Source: Qipengyuania intermedia (GTDB taxonomy: Bacteria; Pseudomonadota; Alphaproteobacteria; Sphingomonadales; Sphingomonadaceae). From it: a DNA stretch of 64,000 bases. The notes under the pieces were generated by a model. The model saw only the letters and a list, made by a program, of their open reading frames with translations, did no database searches and had not been told where the DNA came from. Numbering within the stretch: the stretch's first letter is position 1; each line of letters begins with the position of its first letter. Below, one piece after another: positions 1-10,680 of this stretch. The translations under genes were made by a program, and so were the position numbers. The stretch spans positions 1,041,501 through 1,105,500 of the forward strand of contig NZ_JAIGNS010000002.1 in assembly GCF_019711615.1 (NCBI RefSeq). Reading direction: 5' to 3'.

Positions 1-1061
1 GGCTTCACCCCTGCGTCGAGGAAAGCCATGCAGTGCATCGGTTTTACGGTCGAACCCGGCGGGTAAAGGCCTTTCAGGACCTTGTTGCGCAACGGCACGC
101 GCTCGTCGTCGCGGAGCATGGAATATTCGACGCGGCCGATCCCTGCCGAAAAGCTGTTCGGGTCGAAACTTGGCATGGAGGCCATGCACAAGAGATCGCC
201 CGTTTCGCAATCCATGACCACGCAGGAACCGCTTTCCAGACCGATGCGACGCGCGGCATAATCCTGGAGCGGCCCGTCGATTGTCAGCCGGACGGGGTCG
301 CCCTGAACGTCCTCGCGGGTTTCCAGGTCGCGCACGATCCGTCCTGAAGCCGTGACCTCGACGCGGCGGGCGCCGGGCTCGCCTCTCAGGTCCTGCTCGA
401 ACTGCTTTTCCAGCGCGTCCTTGCCGATCTTGTAACCCGGCGTGATGAGGATGGGATCGGGGTTTTCTTCGTATTCCTCGGCCGAGGCAGGGCCGACATA
501 ACCGATGAGATGTCCCACGCTTGGCCCGGTGGGATAAAAGCGGGAAAACCCCCGCTGCGGCACGACGCCGGGAAGATCCGGCAAGCGCACGCTGATTGCG
601 GCGAACTGGTCGTAGTCGAGGCCCGTCGCCACCTCGATCGGCTGGAAACCGCGCGCGTCATCGATGCGCTTGGTGATGTCGGCAACCGTCGTAGCTTCGA
701 GGTCGAGGATCTTCGCCAGTTCATCGATGGTCTTTTCCGCATCCTTCATCCGGTCGGGAATGACGTCGACGCGGAAATCGGCGCGGTTGGAGGCAAGGGG
801 CGCTCCGTTCCGATCAAGGATCCAGCCACGGCGCGGCGGGATCAGCGACAGGTTGACGCGGTTGCTTTCCGATTCCAGCACCCAGCGCTCGTTCTCGGCG
901 ATGGCGATATAGGCCATCCGCGCTGCCAGAATGGTGCCTAGGCCGCCCATTCCTGCAGCAACCACGAAGGTGCGCCGATCGAAGGCGTTTTCGAGTGTCG
1001 TCTGGCTGACCAGGTCCTTCTGGCGACCAGCAATGCGGCTCCGGCGCGAGAATATGCCCAT
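1..1061 (-). CDS. mrdA: Penicillin-binding protein 2 (peptidoglycan transpeptidase), C-terminus outside window
   Basis: PBP2 is the class B transpeptidase of the elongasome; it cross-links peptidoglycan in the periplasm together with RodA and MreBCD. The first 353 codons are visible and the gene continues beyond base 1. A short cytoplasmic tail is followed by one membrane anchor (about residues 31-54). The class B signature RGWILDRNG lies at 78-86. The catalytic SxxK motif reads STVK with the serine near residue 337, the position usual for PBP2. The start ATG (1061-1059) overlaps the mreD stop as TGATG, which implies translational coupling in the mre operon. The SxN and KTG motifs are outside the window and could not be checked. 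Confidence 0.96.
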   Translation of the reverse strand, partial: MGIFSRRSRIAGRQKDLVSQTTLENAFDRRTFVVAAGMGGLGTILAARMAYIAIAENERWVLESESNRVNLSLIPPRRGWILDRNGAPLASNRADFRVDVIPDRMKDAEKTIDELAKILDLEATTVADITKRIDDARGFQPIEVATGLDYDQFAAISVRLPDLPGVVPQRGFSRFYPTGPSVGHLIGYVGPASAEEYEENPDPILITPGYKIGKDALEKQFEQDLRGEPGARRVEVTASGRIVRDLETREDVQGDPVRLTIDGPLQDYAARRIGLESGSCVVMDCETGDLLCMASMPSFDPNSFSAGIGRVEYSMLRDDERVPLRNKVLKGLYPPGSTVKPMHCMAFLDAGVK

Positions 1062-1612
1062 CAAACACGCTTCCAGCGGCGAAGGCGCAGCCTGTCGAGA
1101 CGGGCCACGATGCGCGCGATGAAGGGGAAGATGAGGATGGACATCAGCAATTGGGGGACGAGTGCGACAAGGGACGGCAAAGTCGGTGTGGCACCGCTCA
1201 GCAGCCAGCCCGACAGGATATAGGCGATGACGAGTAAACCGGCCGTGAACCAGTCCTGCCAGAACGCTCGCCACGGTAGGCGCAGTTCCACGAACTCGAT
1301 GACCAGCATCGATGCGGACCAGAACAGGATCGCGAAGCCGAAGGGCTGCCCGCTGAAGAGGTCGTCGAACAGGCCTAGCGGGAAGCCTGCCCAGACCGGC
1401 AGCAGCCCGGGCCGCACCAGGCGCCACGCGAGCAGGGTCAGGAAACCGAGCGGCGGCACCATCGGCAAAGCCGCGGCGATTGCGAAGACGGGCACCAGCG
1501 ATCCGAGCAGGATCGACAGCCACGGAATGATATTGGCTAGCAGGGGGGAATGCGAACGATTGATGCGGCTGCCATAGGCATCGCTACGGGCGCGCGGCTC
1601 CATCCGCTCCAT
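1061..1612 (-). CDS. mreD: Rod shape-determining protein MreD
   Basis: MreD is the small polytopic inner-membrane subunit of the elongasome. The 183 residues contain about five hydrophobic segments between residues 25 and 170 and a basic C-terminus (RLRLRRWKRV). The loop GLFDDLFSGQPFG near residue 80 matches the conserved MreD acidic loop. The gene overlaps mreC upstream and mrdA downstream, both through TGATG junctions, so all three are probably translated in tandem. MreD is poorly conserved in sequence, so position in the operon carries much of the identification. Confidence 0.9.
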   Translation of the reverse strand: MERMEPRARSDAYGSRINRSHSPLLANIIPWLSILLGSLVPVFAIAAALPMVPPLGFLTLLAWRLVRPGLLPVWAGFPLGLFDDLFSGQPFGFAILFWSASMLVIEFVELRLPWRAFWQDWFTAGLLVIAYILSGWLLSGATPTLPSLVALVPQLLMSILIFPFIARIVARLDRLRLRRWKRV

Positions 1613-2502
1613 CAGTCGGTCAACTCCTCTTCGACCGGGGTCGTCGCACCGCTGGCGGCGTCGGGTTCGAAGATCGGTTCGATGGCAACGAAATCCGTAG
1701 CGGCCGGATCGCTGACGATGCGGGCAAGGCCTCCGTCGTCGGTCAGTTCGGTGACGATGGCGACGGCAATGCCCGGGGGATAATAGCCGCCGGCCCCGGA
1801 GGTGACGAACAGGTCGCCGACCTTGAGCGGATTGATCCCGAGATTGATCAGCTTGATGCGCAGCAGGCTGTCCCCGCGACCTTCGGCAAAAGCTACGGTT
1901 TCGTCGCCCGCGCGGCGGACGGGAAGGACGCTTTCGCTGTCGGTCAGCAGGAGCACACGCGAGGAATCGCTGCCGGTCTCCAGAATGCGCCCGACCACGC
2001 CGCGCGGCGAACGCACCGGCATGCCGACTTCCACCCCGTCATCCGAGCCGGCACCCAGATAGGCGAAGCGGCGGGTACTGGACGCGGTCGAACCGACCAG
2101 CCGTGCAACTGCCACCGGCGTGCGTTCCTGGTCCTGCAGGTCGAGCAGGCCCTTCAGGCGCACGTTTTCCTGGCGGACCGCCTCGGCCTCTTCCAGCCTG
2201 ATGCGGGCCAGTTCCATTTCCCGCTTGAGCTCGGCATTTTTCGATCCGGCGCGATAGTAGCCGCTGATGGAATCCCACAGCGACTTGCTGCCCGTGCGGA
2301 CGGTGGCCGCAGTTTCGGTAGCCGGGCTGACCGCATCCTGCGCTGCCGAACGCGGTCCGCCGAAGAAGCTGGGCTGGAAGAACGACAGGCCAAGCAGTAC
2401 GGCGCCGATAAGGGCACCGATCCCGGCAATGATATAGCCGGTAAAAAGATTGTACTGCGCCCGCCGCGAATAGCTCGAGCGCCGTGTGCCGCTCGGCGCC
2501 AT
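1612..2502 (-). CDS. mreC: Rod shape-determining protein MreC
   Basis: MreC is the bitopic scaffold that links cytoplasmic MreB to periplasmic PBP2. The 296-residue protein has a basic cytoplasmic tail, one membrane span (about 20-42), a coiled-coil region (about 85-125, rich in E, R, L and K) and the C-terminal beta-rich domain containing DDGVEVGMPVRSPRGVVGR. The C-terminus is acidic. It lies 14 bp downstream of mreB, and its stop overlaps the mreD start. Length and order agree with the family. Confidence 0.95.
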   Translation of the reverse strand: MAPSGTRRSSYSRRAQYNLFTGYIIAGIGALIGAVLLGLSFFQPSFFGGPRSAAQDAVSPATETAATVRTGSKSLWDSISGYYRAGSKNAELKREMELARIRLEEAEAVRQENVRLKGLLDLQDQERTPVAVARLVGSTASSTRRFAYLGAGSDDGVEVGMPVRSPRGVVGRILETGSDSSRVLLLTDSESVLPVRRAGDETVAFAEGRGDSLLRIKLINLGINPLKVGDLFVTSGAGGYYPPGIAVAIVTELTDDGGLARIVSDPAATDFVAIEPIFEPDAASGATTPVEEELTD

Positions 2503-2516
2503 ATCCTAAGCCTTCC

Positions 2517-5557
<3,041 letters not shown>

Positions 5558-5558
<1 letters not shown>

Positions 5559-6055
5559 TGCGCTGGATTATCGCGATTGCGCCCCTAGCTGTGGCCGCTT
5601 GCGGGCCAACGCCGGAAGAAAAGGCCGCAGCAGATGCGCGCGCCGTTGCGGAGGTCGAGGCGAACCAGGAGCCGCCGCCTGAAGAGCTTTTGCCGTCCCC
5701 GATTACTTTCGCGGATATCGAAAAGGCCGATATGTTCGGTGCAGGCTGCAATGTCCTGCCGGACACGGAAAGTGCAGGCGGGATTGCGATTGCCGTGGCC
5801 CAGTCCGACGCCGGGTACTTCAAGCGCGAGAATGAGATCATCCGCATGGCTGCCGACGCGGGGAGCAAGGAGTTGCCTTATCTCGCCCGCGAGAAATACA
5901 GCGGCCTCGCCTATTCCATGCGGATCGAGATCGACGAGGACGCTGGAAAGCAGTCGGGGGACGAGACGATCGACTACCCTTCAGTGCTCACCATCAGGGA
6001 TGCGCAGGACCGCGTGGTCTATCGCAAAAGCGCCACCACCCAGTGCGGGGCGTGA
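5558..6055 (+). CDS. Small lipoprotein of unknown function
   Basis: This 165-residue protein starts MRWIIAIAPLAVAAC, a lipoprotein signal with the lipidation cysteine at about residue 15. A Glu/Ala-rich tether (about 18-45) and a soluble domain with two further cysteines follow, one mid-protein and one two residues from the end, which might pair. The ATG at 5558 has a GGGAGG ribosome site a few bases upstream and overlaps the mutL stop. A TTG one codon earlier is too close to that site. I do not recognise the domain. Coupling to mutL probably reflects operon packing and not a repair role. Confidence 0.75.
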
Positions 6056-6056
6056 T

Positions 6057-6515
6057 CTAGTCCGATTCGCCGGGTTCGCGGGTCGCGATCAAGGCATTGG
6101 ACACCATCTCCAGAACCATGTCGCCATCCTGGTTGAAGGTGCGAATGCGGCTTTTGAAGATGCCCATCTCGGGGCGTGACGCACTGCGGCGTTTCTCGAT
6201 GATCTCGGTCTCGCAGCGCAAGCTGTCGCCCGGATAGACCGGCTTTTTCCAGCGTAGCTGGTCGACGCCGGGAGAGCCGAGACCGGCGGATTTCTCGGTC
6301 TTCATGTTCTCGACCATCATGGCCATCGTCATGCTGCACGTGTGCCACCCGCTGGCCGAGAGCCGCCCGAAATGCGTTGCCGCAGCCGCATCGTCATCGA
6401 GATGGAACGGTTGCGGATCGTACTTGCGCGCGAAGTCCATGACTTCCTCGCGGGTGACCTCGTAATGCCCGAATTCGCGGCGGTCGCCGACCTGGATGTC
6501 TTCGTAGAATTTCAT
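6057..6515 (-). CDS. MaoC-like hotdog-fold dehydratase
   Basis: The 152-residue protein is a single hotdog domain of the MaoC/(R)-specific enoyl-CoA hydratase family, which reversibly hydrates enoyl-CoA thioesters. The active-site segment YDPQPFHLD (Asp and His) and the following ASGWHT are visible, as is the family N-terminus FYEDIQVGD. It ends one base from the convergent lipoprotein gene and starts 15 bp downstream of the glutaredoxin fusion. Its physiological substrate cannot be read from the sequence. A role in acyl-CoA catabolism is the family default. Confidence 0.88.
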   Translation of the reverse strand: MKFYEDIQVGDRREFGHYEVTREEVMDFARKYDPQPFHLDDDAAAATHFGRLSASGWHTCSMTMAMMVENMKTEKSAGLGSPGVDQLRWKKPVYPGDSLRCETEIIEKRRSASRPEMGIFKSRIRTFNQDGDMVLEMVSNALIATREPGESD

Positions 6516-6530
6516 GCCTGACGGTCTGGA

Positions 6531-7271
6531 TTACAGGGCGGGACGAAGCAACATCCAAATGCCCATGCCCATCATGGCGAGGTTTTCTGAGAGTGATACG
6601 AAGCCGAGCGGCACGTTGCCGCTGCCGCCGACGCAGGCGCATTTGATCTCGCGCTTCTGTATGTAGACCGCATAGAACACGCTCACCGCACCAACCGTGC
6701 CGATGAAGAGGGCAATCGGGACCGAAAGGGCCGGGAGAAGTCGCCCGGCCATGAGGATTGCAGTCAGCGCTTCGAGGAATGGATAGGCGTAGGCGTAGGG
6801 CACCCAGCGCCGCCCGAGCAGGTCATAGCCGACGAACATGCTCGAAAACTGTTCGACATCCTGCAACTTGAGCATGGCCAGCATCGCCATCGAGAACGCG
6901 AAGAACCATTCCGTACCGCGCACGGTGACCGGCGATCCATACACGAACATGCTCAGAGCGAAGGCGAGGCCCGCCGCGACTGCGAAGACCGCAATGACGG
7001 GCTGGTAGCTCGTCTCGCCCTTGTCCTTGACCTTGCGATTGAAGAAACGACGCAGGTCTTCGTGACCACCTATCCGCTTCCCGTCGATAAAGGTCTGCGG
7101 GGTCGTCTGAACCCCGTGCTCGGCCTTGAATGCGTCGGTCTCTTCGCGGGTGGTGAGGTGATGGTCTTCCACCTCGTACCCTTCGCTTTCGAGCAGGTAT
7201 TTCGACTTGATGCCGTAGGGACAGACATGCTTGTCCATCACCATCCGATATAGTTTCGCCGTCTTGGTCAT
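6531..7271 (-). CDS. Glutaredoxin domain fused to MauE/DoxX-like membrane domain
   Basis: Residues 1 to about 80 form a glutaredoxin-like domain with a monothiol CPYG site (Cys17) and the cis-proline loop TTPQTF. Residues 90-246 hold about five hydrophobic segments and resemble MauE/DoxX-type quinone-linked redox membrane proteins; near residues 211-213 the loop before the last span contains CAC. The architecture suggests a membrane thiol-redox relay with an unknown partner. Just upstream is a perfect 7-bp inverted repeat placed in the promoter spacer (7283-7299). No Shine-Dalgarno is visible before the ATG, so the mRNA may be leaderless. Confidence 0.8.
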   Translation of the reverse strand: MTKTAKLYRMVMDKHVCPYGIKSKYLLESEGYEVEDHHLTTREETDAFKAEHGVQTTPQTFIDGKRIGGHEDLRRFFNRKVKDKGETSYQPVIAVFAVAAGLAFALSMFVYGSPVTVRGTEWFFAFSMAMLAMLKLQDVEQFSSMFVGYDLLGRRWVPYAYAYPFLEALTAILMAGRLLPALSVPIALFIGTVGAVSVFYAVYIQKREIKCACVGGSGNVPLGFVSLSENLAMMGMGIWMLLRPAL

Positions 7272-7282
7272 GGCCGGTAAAT

Positions 7283-7299
7283 ATACCCCCTAGGGGTAT
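7283..7299 (-). promoter_or_regulatory. CsoR/CstR-type palindromic operator within promoter spacer
   Basis: The sequence ATACCCC-CTA-GGGGTAT is a perfect 7+7 inverted repeat. On the minus strand it sits between a -35-like TTGAAA (7306-7301) and a -10-like TATATT (7285-7280). A start site seven bases further on would fall at or next to the glutaredoxin-fusion ATG at 7271. A TACCCC/GGGGTA palindrome is the recognised style of DUF156-family repressors (CsoR for copper, CstR for persulfide). No such regulator gene lies in the window, so the assignment is inferred from the site alone. Confidence 0.6.
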
Positions 7300-7307
7300 G
7301 TTTCAAG

Positions 7308-8117
7308 TCACGCCCTGAACTTCGGCACTCCTGCGCTGGAGTCGAGTTCCGGAATGATGCGGTAGCGCGCAAGGATAAGGCTGAAGAGCCCGAACAGCAT
7401 CAGACCGATCGCGGTAAGGGTGAAGACAAACCCTTCTCCGGCAAGGCTGGCTACCGCGTCGCCCAGCGTCTTGATCTGGTCTGCACCGCCCGACATGAAG
7501 CCGGCCTGGATCAGCGACCAGCCGATAACGAGATAGACGACCGCGCGGGCAAGGAAGCCTGCGCCGCCCAGCCAGCGTGTGGCATCGGGTGCCTGCGCGC
7601 TGATGCGGTTCATGAAGCTGCCGGTGAGGCCCTTCTTCGCTTGATGCACGGCTGCGATGAAAAGTGCGACGCCAAGTGCACCGAGAACGAAGCCGCCGAG
7701 TTCGAAAGACAGAACGCCCGAAGCGGCTTCTTGCGCTCCGCCACTACCGGATCCGCCGCCCGAGCCTTCGCTGCCGGCGAACTTGTAGGCCGAATAAGCG
7801 AGGGCAAGGTGGGCAATGCCGCTACCCGCGTGGCCGAGGCGTTTGCCCCATCCCTTGGCGTCGGAGCCGTTGTTCTCGATATCGAAGAACAGGGAGCAGA
7901 AGCGGAAGAGGGCGTAGGCGATCAGGCCGATGACCATGATCCACAGGATAACGGTCCCCGCCGGATATTCCTCGATAGCGCGGAAAATGCCGTTCGTGCC
8001 CTCCGCGATCTTGCTGGAACTCGTGAGAGCGATCAGTCCGAGGACGAAATAGAGGATCGCGCGGCTGAAATAGCCCACGCGCACCAACCAGTTGAATTTC
8101 TCGGACTTGTCTACCAC
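7308..8117 (-). CDS. DUF1206 integral membrane protein
   Basis: The roughly 269-residue protein is built from three repeats of a paired-helix unit, each beginning with a motif like VRVGYFSRAILYFVLGLIAL or LARAVVYLVIGWSLI. This is the pattern of DUF1206 proteins, whose function is unknown. About six membrane helices are expected. The second loop is a Gly/Ser-rich stretch (SEGSGGGSGSGG). I chose GTG at 8117 because AGGGAG lies eight bases upstream; a TTG at 8123 is too close to it. The gene is followed immediately by the promoter region of the glutaredoxin fusion. Confidence 0.82.
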   Translation of the reverse strand: MVDKSEKFNWLVRVGYFSRAILYFVLGLIALTSSSKIAEGTNGIFRAIEEYPAGTVILWIMVIGLIAYALFRFCSLFFDIENNGSDAKGWGKRLGHAGSGIAHLALAYSAYKFAGSEGSGGGSGSGGAQEAASGVLSFELGGFVLGALGVALFIAAVHQAKKGLTGSFMNRISAQAPDATRWLGGAGFLARAVVYLVIGWSLIQAGFMSGGADQIKTLGDAVASLAGEGFVFTLTAIGLMLFGLFSLILARYRIIPELDSSAGVPKFRA

Positions 8118-8182
8118 GCGCAAAGCTCCCTGTGTTTTGCATGCCTAACGGCAAGAGGGGGCGATGCGTTCCGAAGCTGCGC

Positions 8183-9463
8183 TTATTTAGATTGCGACAG
8201 GATGGCCATGAATGGCTCCAGAGTGCCGTCGGCGCGGTCGGCCTGCGGCAATCCGACCAGATGACGCAGCAGCGGCGCGATGCTGGTGTTCTGGAAAGAT
8301 GCAAGCTGGCGACCTGCGGGGAAAGACGGACCGTTGGCGATGAACAGGGAAGCCATTTCTGGCGCAAAATTGTCGAAGCCGTGACTTCCGCCGGTCCATT
8401 CGTTTTCCGGACGCGAGCTGGAGATCGTCCACCCGGTTTCCGGGAGGCAGAAAATCGGCGGGATGCGATCGTGCGTGCCGTACTGGTACTTCGCCGGGAT
8501 AGAGACTTTTTCCCAGCATTCCATCTTCGGGTGATCGGTATCGACCAGTGCCTTCACCAGCGCGGCCTCGTTACCTTCCGTCGGTTCGAAGGTCGCGTAT
8601 GCCCCAGCTTCGACGAGGCGATAGAGGCCCTCGTCGAGCACTTCATCGAGGGCGATGACGCGCTCGGAACTGCTCGCCGCCATGCCGTGATCCGAAACGA
8701 TGACGAGATCGGCCGGCTGTCCGAGCTTGCGCAATTCCGCCGTCAGCCGGGCGATGTGACTGTCCACGTCGCGCAGCGCCGCATTTACCTCTTCGCTATC
8801 GGGGCCGCCATCATGTCCGGCGGTGTCGACCGTATCGAAATAGAGTGTCACGAATTCGGGGCGGATATCGGCAGGACGCCTCGCCCAGTCGAGGACCGCG
8901 TTCACGCGCTGGGTGTTCGAGATCTGCATCGAGAACTGCTGCCAGTCGCTCGGCAGGACGCCGTCGGAGACCGGGCCCCATCCTTGCGCCGTGCCGCCCC
9001 ATGGAACGGCAGAGCCCGGCCAGAACATGGCCGCGCTGCGAATGCCGGCTTCTTCCGCCTCGACCCAGACCGGCTTGGCTTCGTTCCACCAATAGGGATC
9101 GACCGTCGCCATGGTGAAGGGCTCTTCGGGTCGACCCTGGTCTTCCATCCGGTTGGCCGTGATCCCGTGATGGTCGGGAACGAGGCCGGTCACCAGCGTC
9201 CAGTGGTTCGGGAAAGTCTTGGTCGGGAACGACGGACGCATCGAAGCGGTGACGCCGCCATCGGCAAGGGCGGACAGAGTAGGCGTCAAGCCGCGGTCAA
9301 GATAGTCGGGATGGAACCCGTCGATCGACACGAGGATCGTCATGCGCTCGCGCTGCTCCGCAACAGCCGCCGGAGCGGACGCTATAGTTTCGACCTGCTG
9401 CGCGCAGCCTGCCGCGAGCGGGAGGATGGCAAGGGCGAGGGCCGTCGGGAGCGAGCGCTTCAT
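8183..9463 (-). CDS. Alkaline phosphatase-family ectonucleotide pyrophosphatase/phosphodiesterase lipoprotein
   Basis: This is a 426-residue member of the type I phosphodiesterase/nucleotide pyrophosphatase family. These two-metal enzymes cleave nucleotide or other phosphodiesters outside the cytoplasm. A lipoprotein signal ends LPLAAGC (Cys20). The first metal ligand is in SIDGFHPDYL, the nucleophilic threonine in PTKTFPNHW, and later metal ligands in DTVDTAGHDGG and VSDHGM. The start at 9463 gives the clean signal peptide and has GGAG upstream; the open frame continues further but only over ychF. It follows ychF by 16 bp. The substrate is not predictable. Confidence 0.88.
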   Translation of the reverse strand: MKRSLPTALALAILPLAAGCAQQVETIASAPAAVAEQRERMTILVSIDGFHPDYLDRGLTPTLSALADGGVTASMRPSFPTKTFPNHWTLVTGLVPDHHGITANRMEDQGRPEEPFTMATVDPYWWNEAKPVWVEAEEAGIRSAAMFWPGSAVPWGGTAQGWGPVSDGVLPSDWQQFSMQISNTQRVNAVLDWARRPADIRPEFVTLYFDTVDTAGHDGGPDSEEVNAALRDVDSHIARLTAELRKLGQPADLVIVSDHGMAASSSERVIALDEVLDEGLYRLVEAGAYATFEPTEGNEAALVKALVDTDHPKMECWEKVSIPAKYQYGTHDRIPPIFCLPETGWTISSSRPENEWTGGSHGFDNFAPEMASLFIANGPSFPAGRQLASFQNTSIAPLLRHLVGLPQADRADGTLEPFMAILSQSK

Positions 9464-9479
9464 TCCGGGTACTCCGGTA

Positions 9480-10580
9480 TCAGACGTTGAACTTGAACAG
9501 CATGACATCGCCGTCCTGGACGAGGTATTCCTTGCCTTCCTGGCGCAGCTTGCCGGCTTCGCGGGCACCGCTTTCGCCATTGAGCGCGACGTAATCGTCG
9601 TAAGCGATGGTTTCGGCGCGGATGAAGCCCTTCTCGAAATCCGTGTGGATTTCGCCAGCGGCCTGCGGGGCCTTGGCACCTTCGGGGAAGGTCCAGGCGC
9701 GGGCTTCCTTGGGGCCAGCGGTGAAGAAGGTATTGAGACCCAGCAGGCGGTAACCGGCGCGGATCACGCGGCTGAGGCCGCTTTCCTCGAGACCCAGTTC
9801 GGCGAGGTATTCGGCGCGATCGTCGGCGTCCATCGCCACCAGCTCGCTTTCGATGGCGGCGGAAACCACCACGGCCTGCGCACCTTCGGCCTCCGCCTTG
9901 GCGAACACCAGCGCGGACAAATCGTTGCCCTTCGCGGCGTCTTCTTCACCGACGTTGCAAACGTAGAGCACGGGTTTCGCAGTCAGAAGCTGCGCCTGTT
10001 CGAAAACGCGGGCCTCTTCCTCGTCCTTGGGTTCGGTGAGACGCGCGGGCTTGCCGTCGCGCAGCAGGGCCAGCGCCTGGCCGAGCACGCTGGCGATCAG
10101 CTTGGCTTCCTTGTCGCCTGCCGTCGCACGCTTTTCCGCATTGGGTACGCGCTTTTCCAGGCTTTCGAGGTCTGCCAGCATGAGCTCGGTTTCGACAACC
10201 TCGGCATCGGCTATCGGATCGACCTTGTTGGCGACGTGCTGGATGTCGTCATCTTCGAAACAGCGCAGGACATGCACCACCGCATCGACTTCGCGGATGT
10301 TACCGAGGAACTGGTTGCCGAGGCCTTCGCCCTTGCTGGCGCCCTTCACGAGACCAGCGATATCCACGAACGCCAACTGCGTCGGGATGATCTTGGCCGA
10401 ACCGGCGATGGCGGCAATCTTGTCGAGCCGCTCGTCAGGGACTGCGACCTGGCCGACATTCGGCTCGATCGTGCAGAACGGATAGTTCGCAGCCTGTGCG
10501 GCCTGCGTTTCGGTCAATGCATTGAAAAGGGTAGACTTGCCGACATTTGGCAGGCCGACGATCCCGCAACGGAAACCCAT
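9480..10580 (-). CDS. ychF: Redox-regulated ATPase YchF (Obg family)
   Basis: YchF is a universally conserved Obg-family P-loop NTPase that prefers ATP and is linked to ribosomes and oxidative-stress control. The 366-residue sequence begins MGFRCGIVGLPNVGKST, with the P-loop at about 9-17, and has DIAGLVKGASKGEGLGN as switch II/G3. It ends in a TGS domain (about 275-366) with the typical YLVQDGDVMLFKFNV terminus. Length matches the family. It is transcribed divergently from the TPR lipoprotein gene across about 100 bp. Confidence 0.97.
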   Translation of the reverse strand: MGFRCGIVGLPNVGKSTLFNALTETQAAQAANYPFCTIEPNVGQVAVPDERLDKIAAIAGSAKIIPTQLAFVDIAGLVKGASKGEGLGNQFLGNIREVDAVVHVLRCFEDDDIQHVANKVDPIADAEVVETELMLADLESLEKRVPNAEKRATAGDKEAKLIASVLGQALALLRDGKPARLTEPKDEEEARVFEQAQLLTAKPVLYVCNVGEEDAAKGNDLSALVFAKAEAEGAQAVVVSAAIESELVAMDADDRAEYLAELGLEESGLSRVIRAGYRLLGLNTFFTAGPKEARAWTFPEGAKAPQAAGEIHTDFEKGFIRAETIAYDDYVALNGESGAREAGKLRQEGKEYLVQDGDVMLFKFNV

Positions 10581-10680
10581 CGAAAACTCCGGATATAGTG
10601 ATATGTGGCTGCCCTTAGCCGTGAGGTCTCTCGATTGCCAGCTTCACGATCGGTTTAACCTTGTTTGCTAGGCTTAGCGG

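Noticed and set aside
9464-9679. Upstream extension of the phosphodiesterase reading frame
   Set aside because: It overlaps the 3' end of ychF in antisense and would destroy the clear lipoprotein signal starting at 9463.
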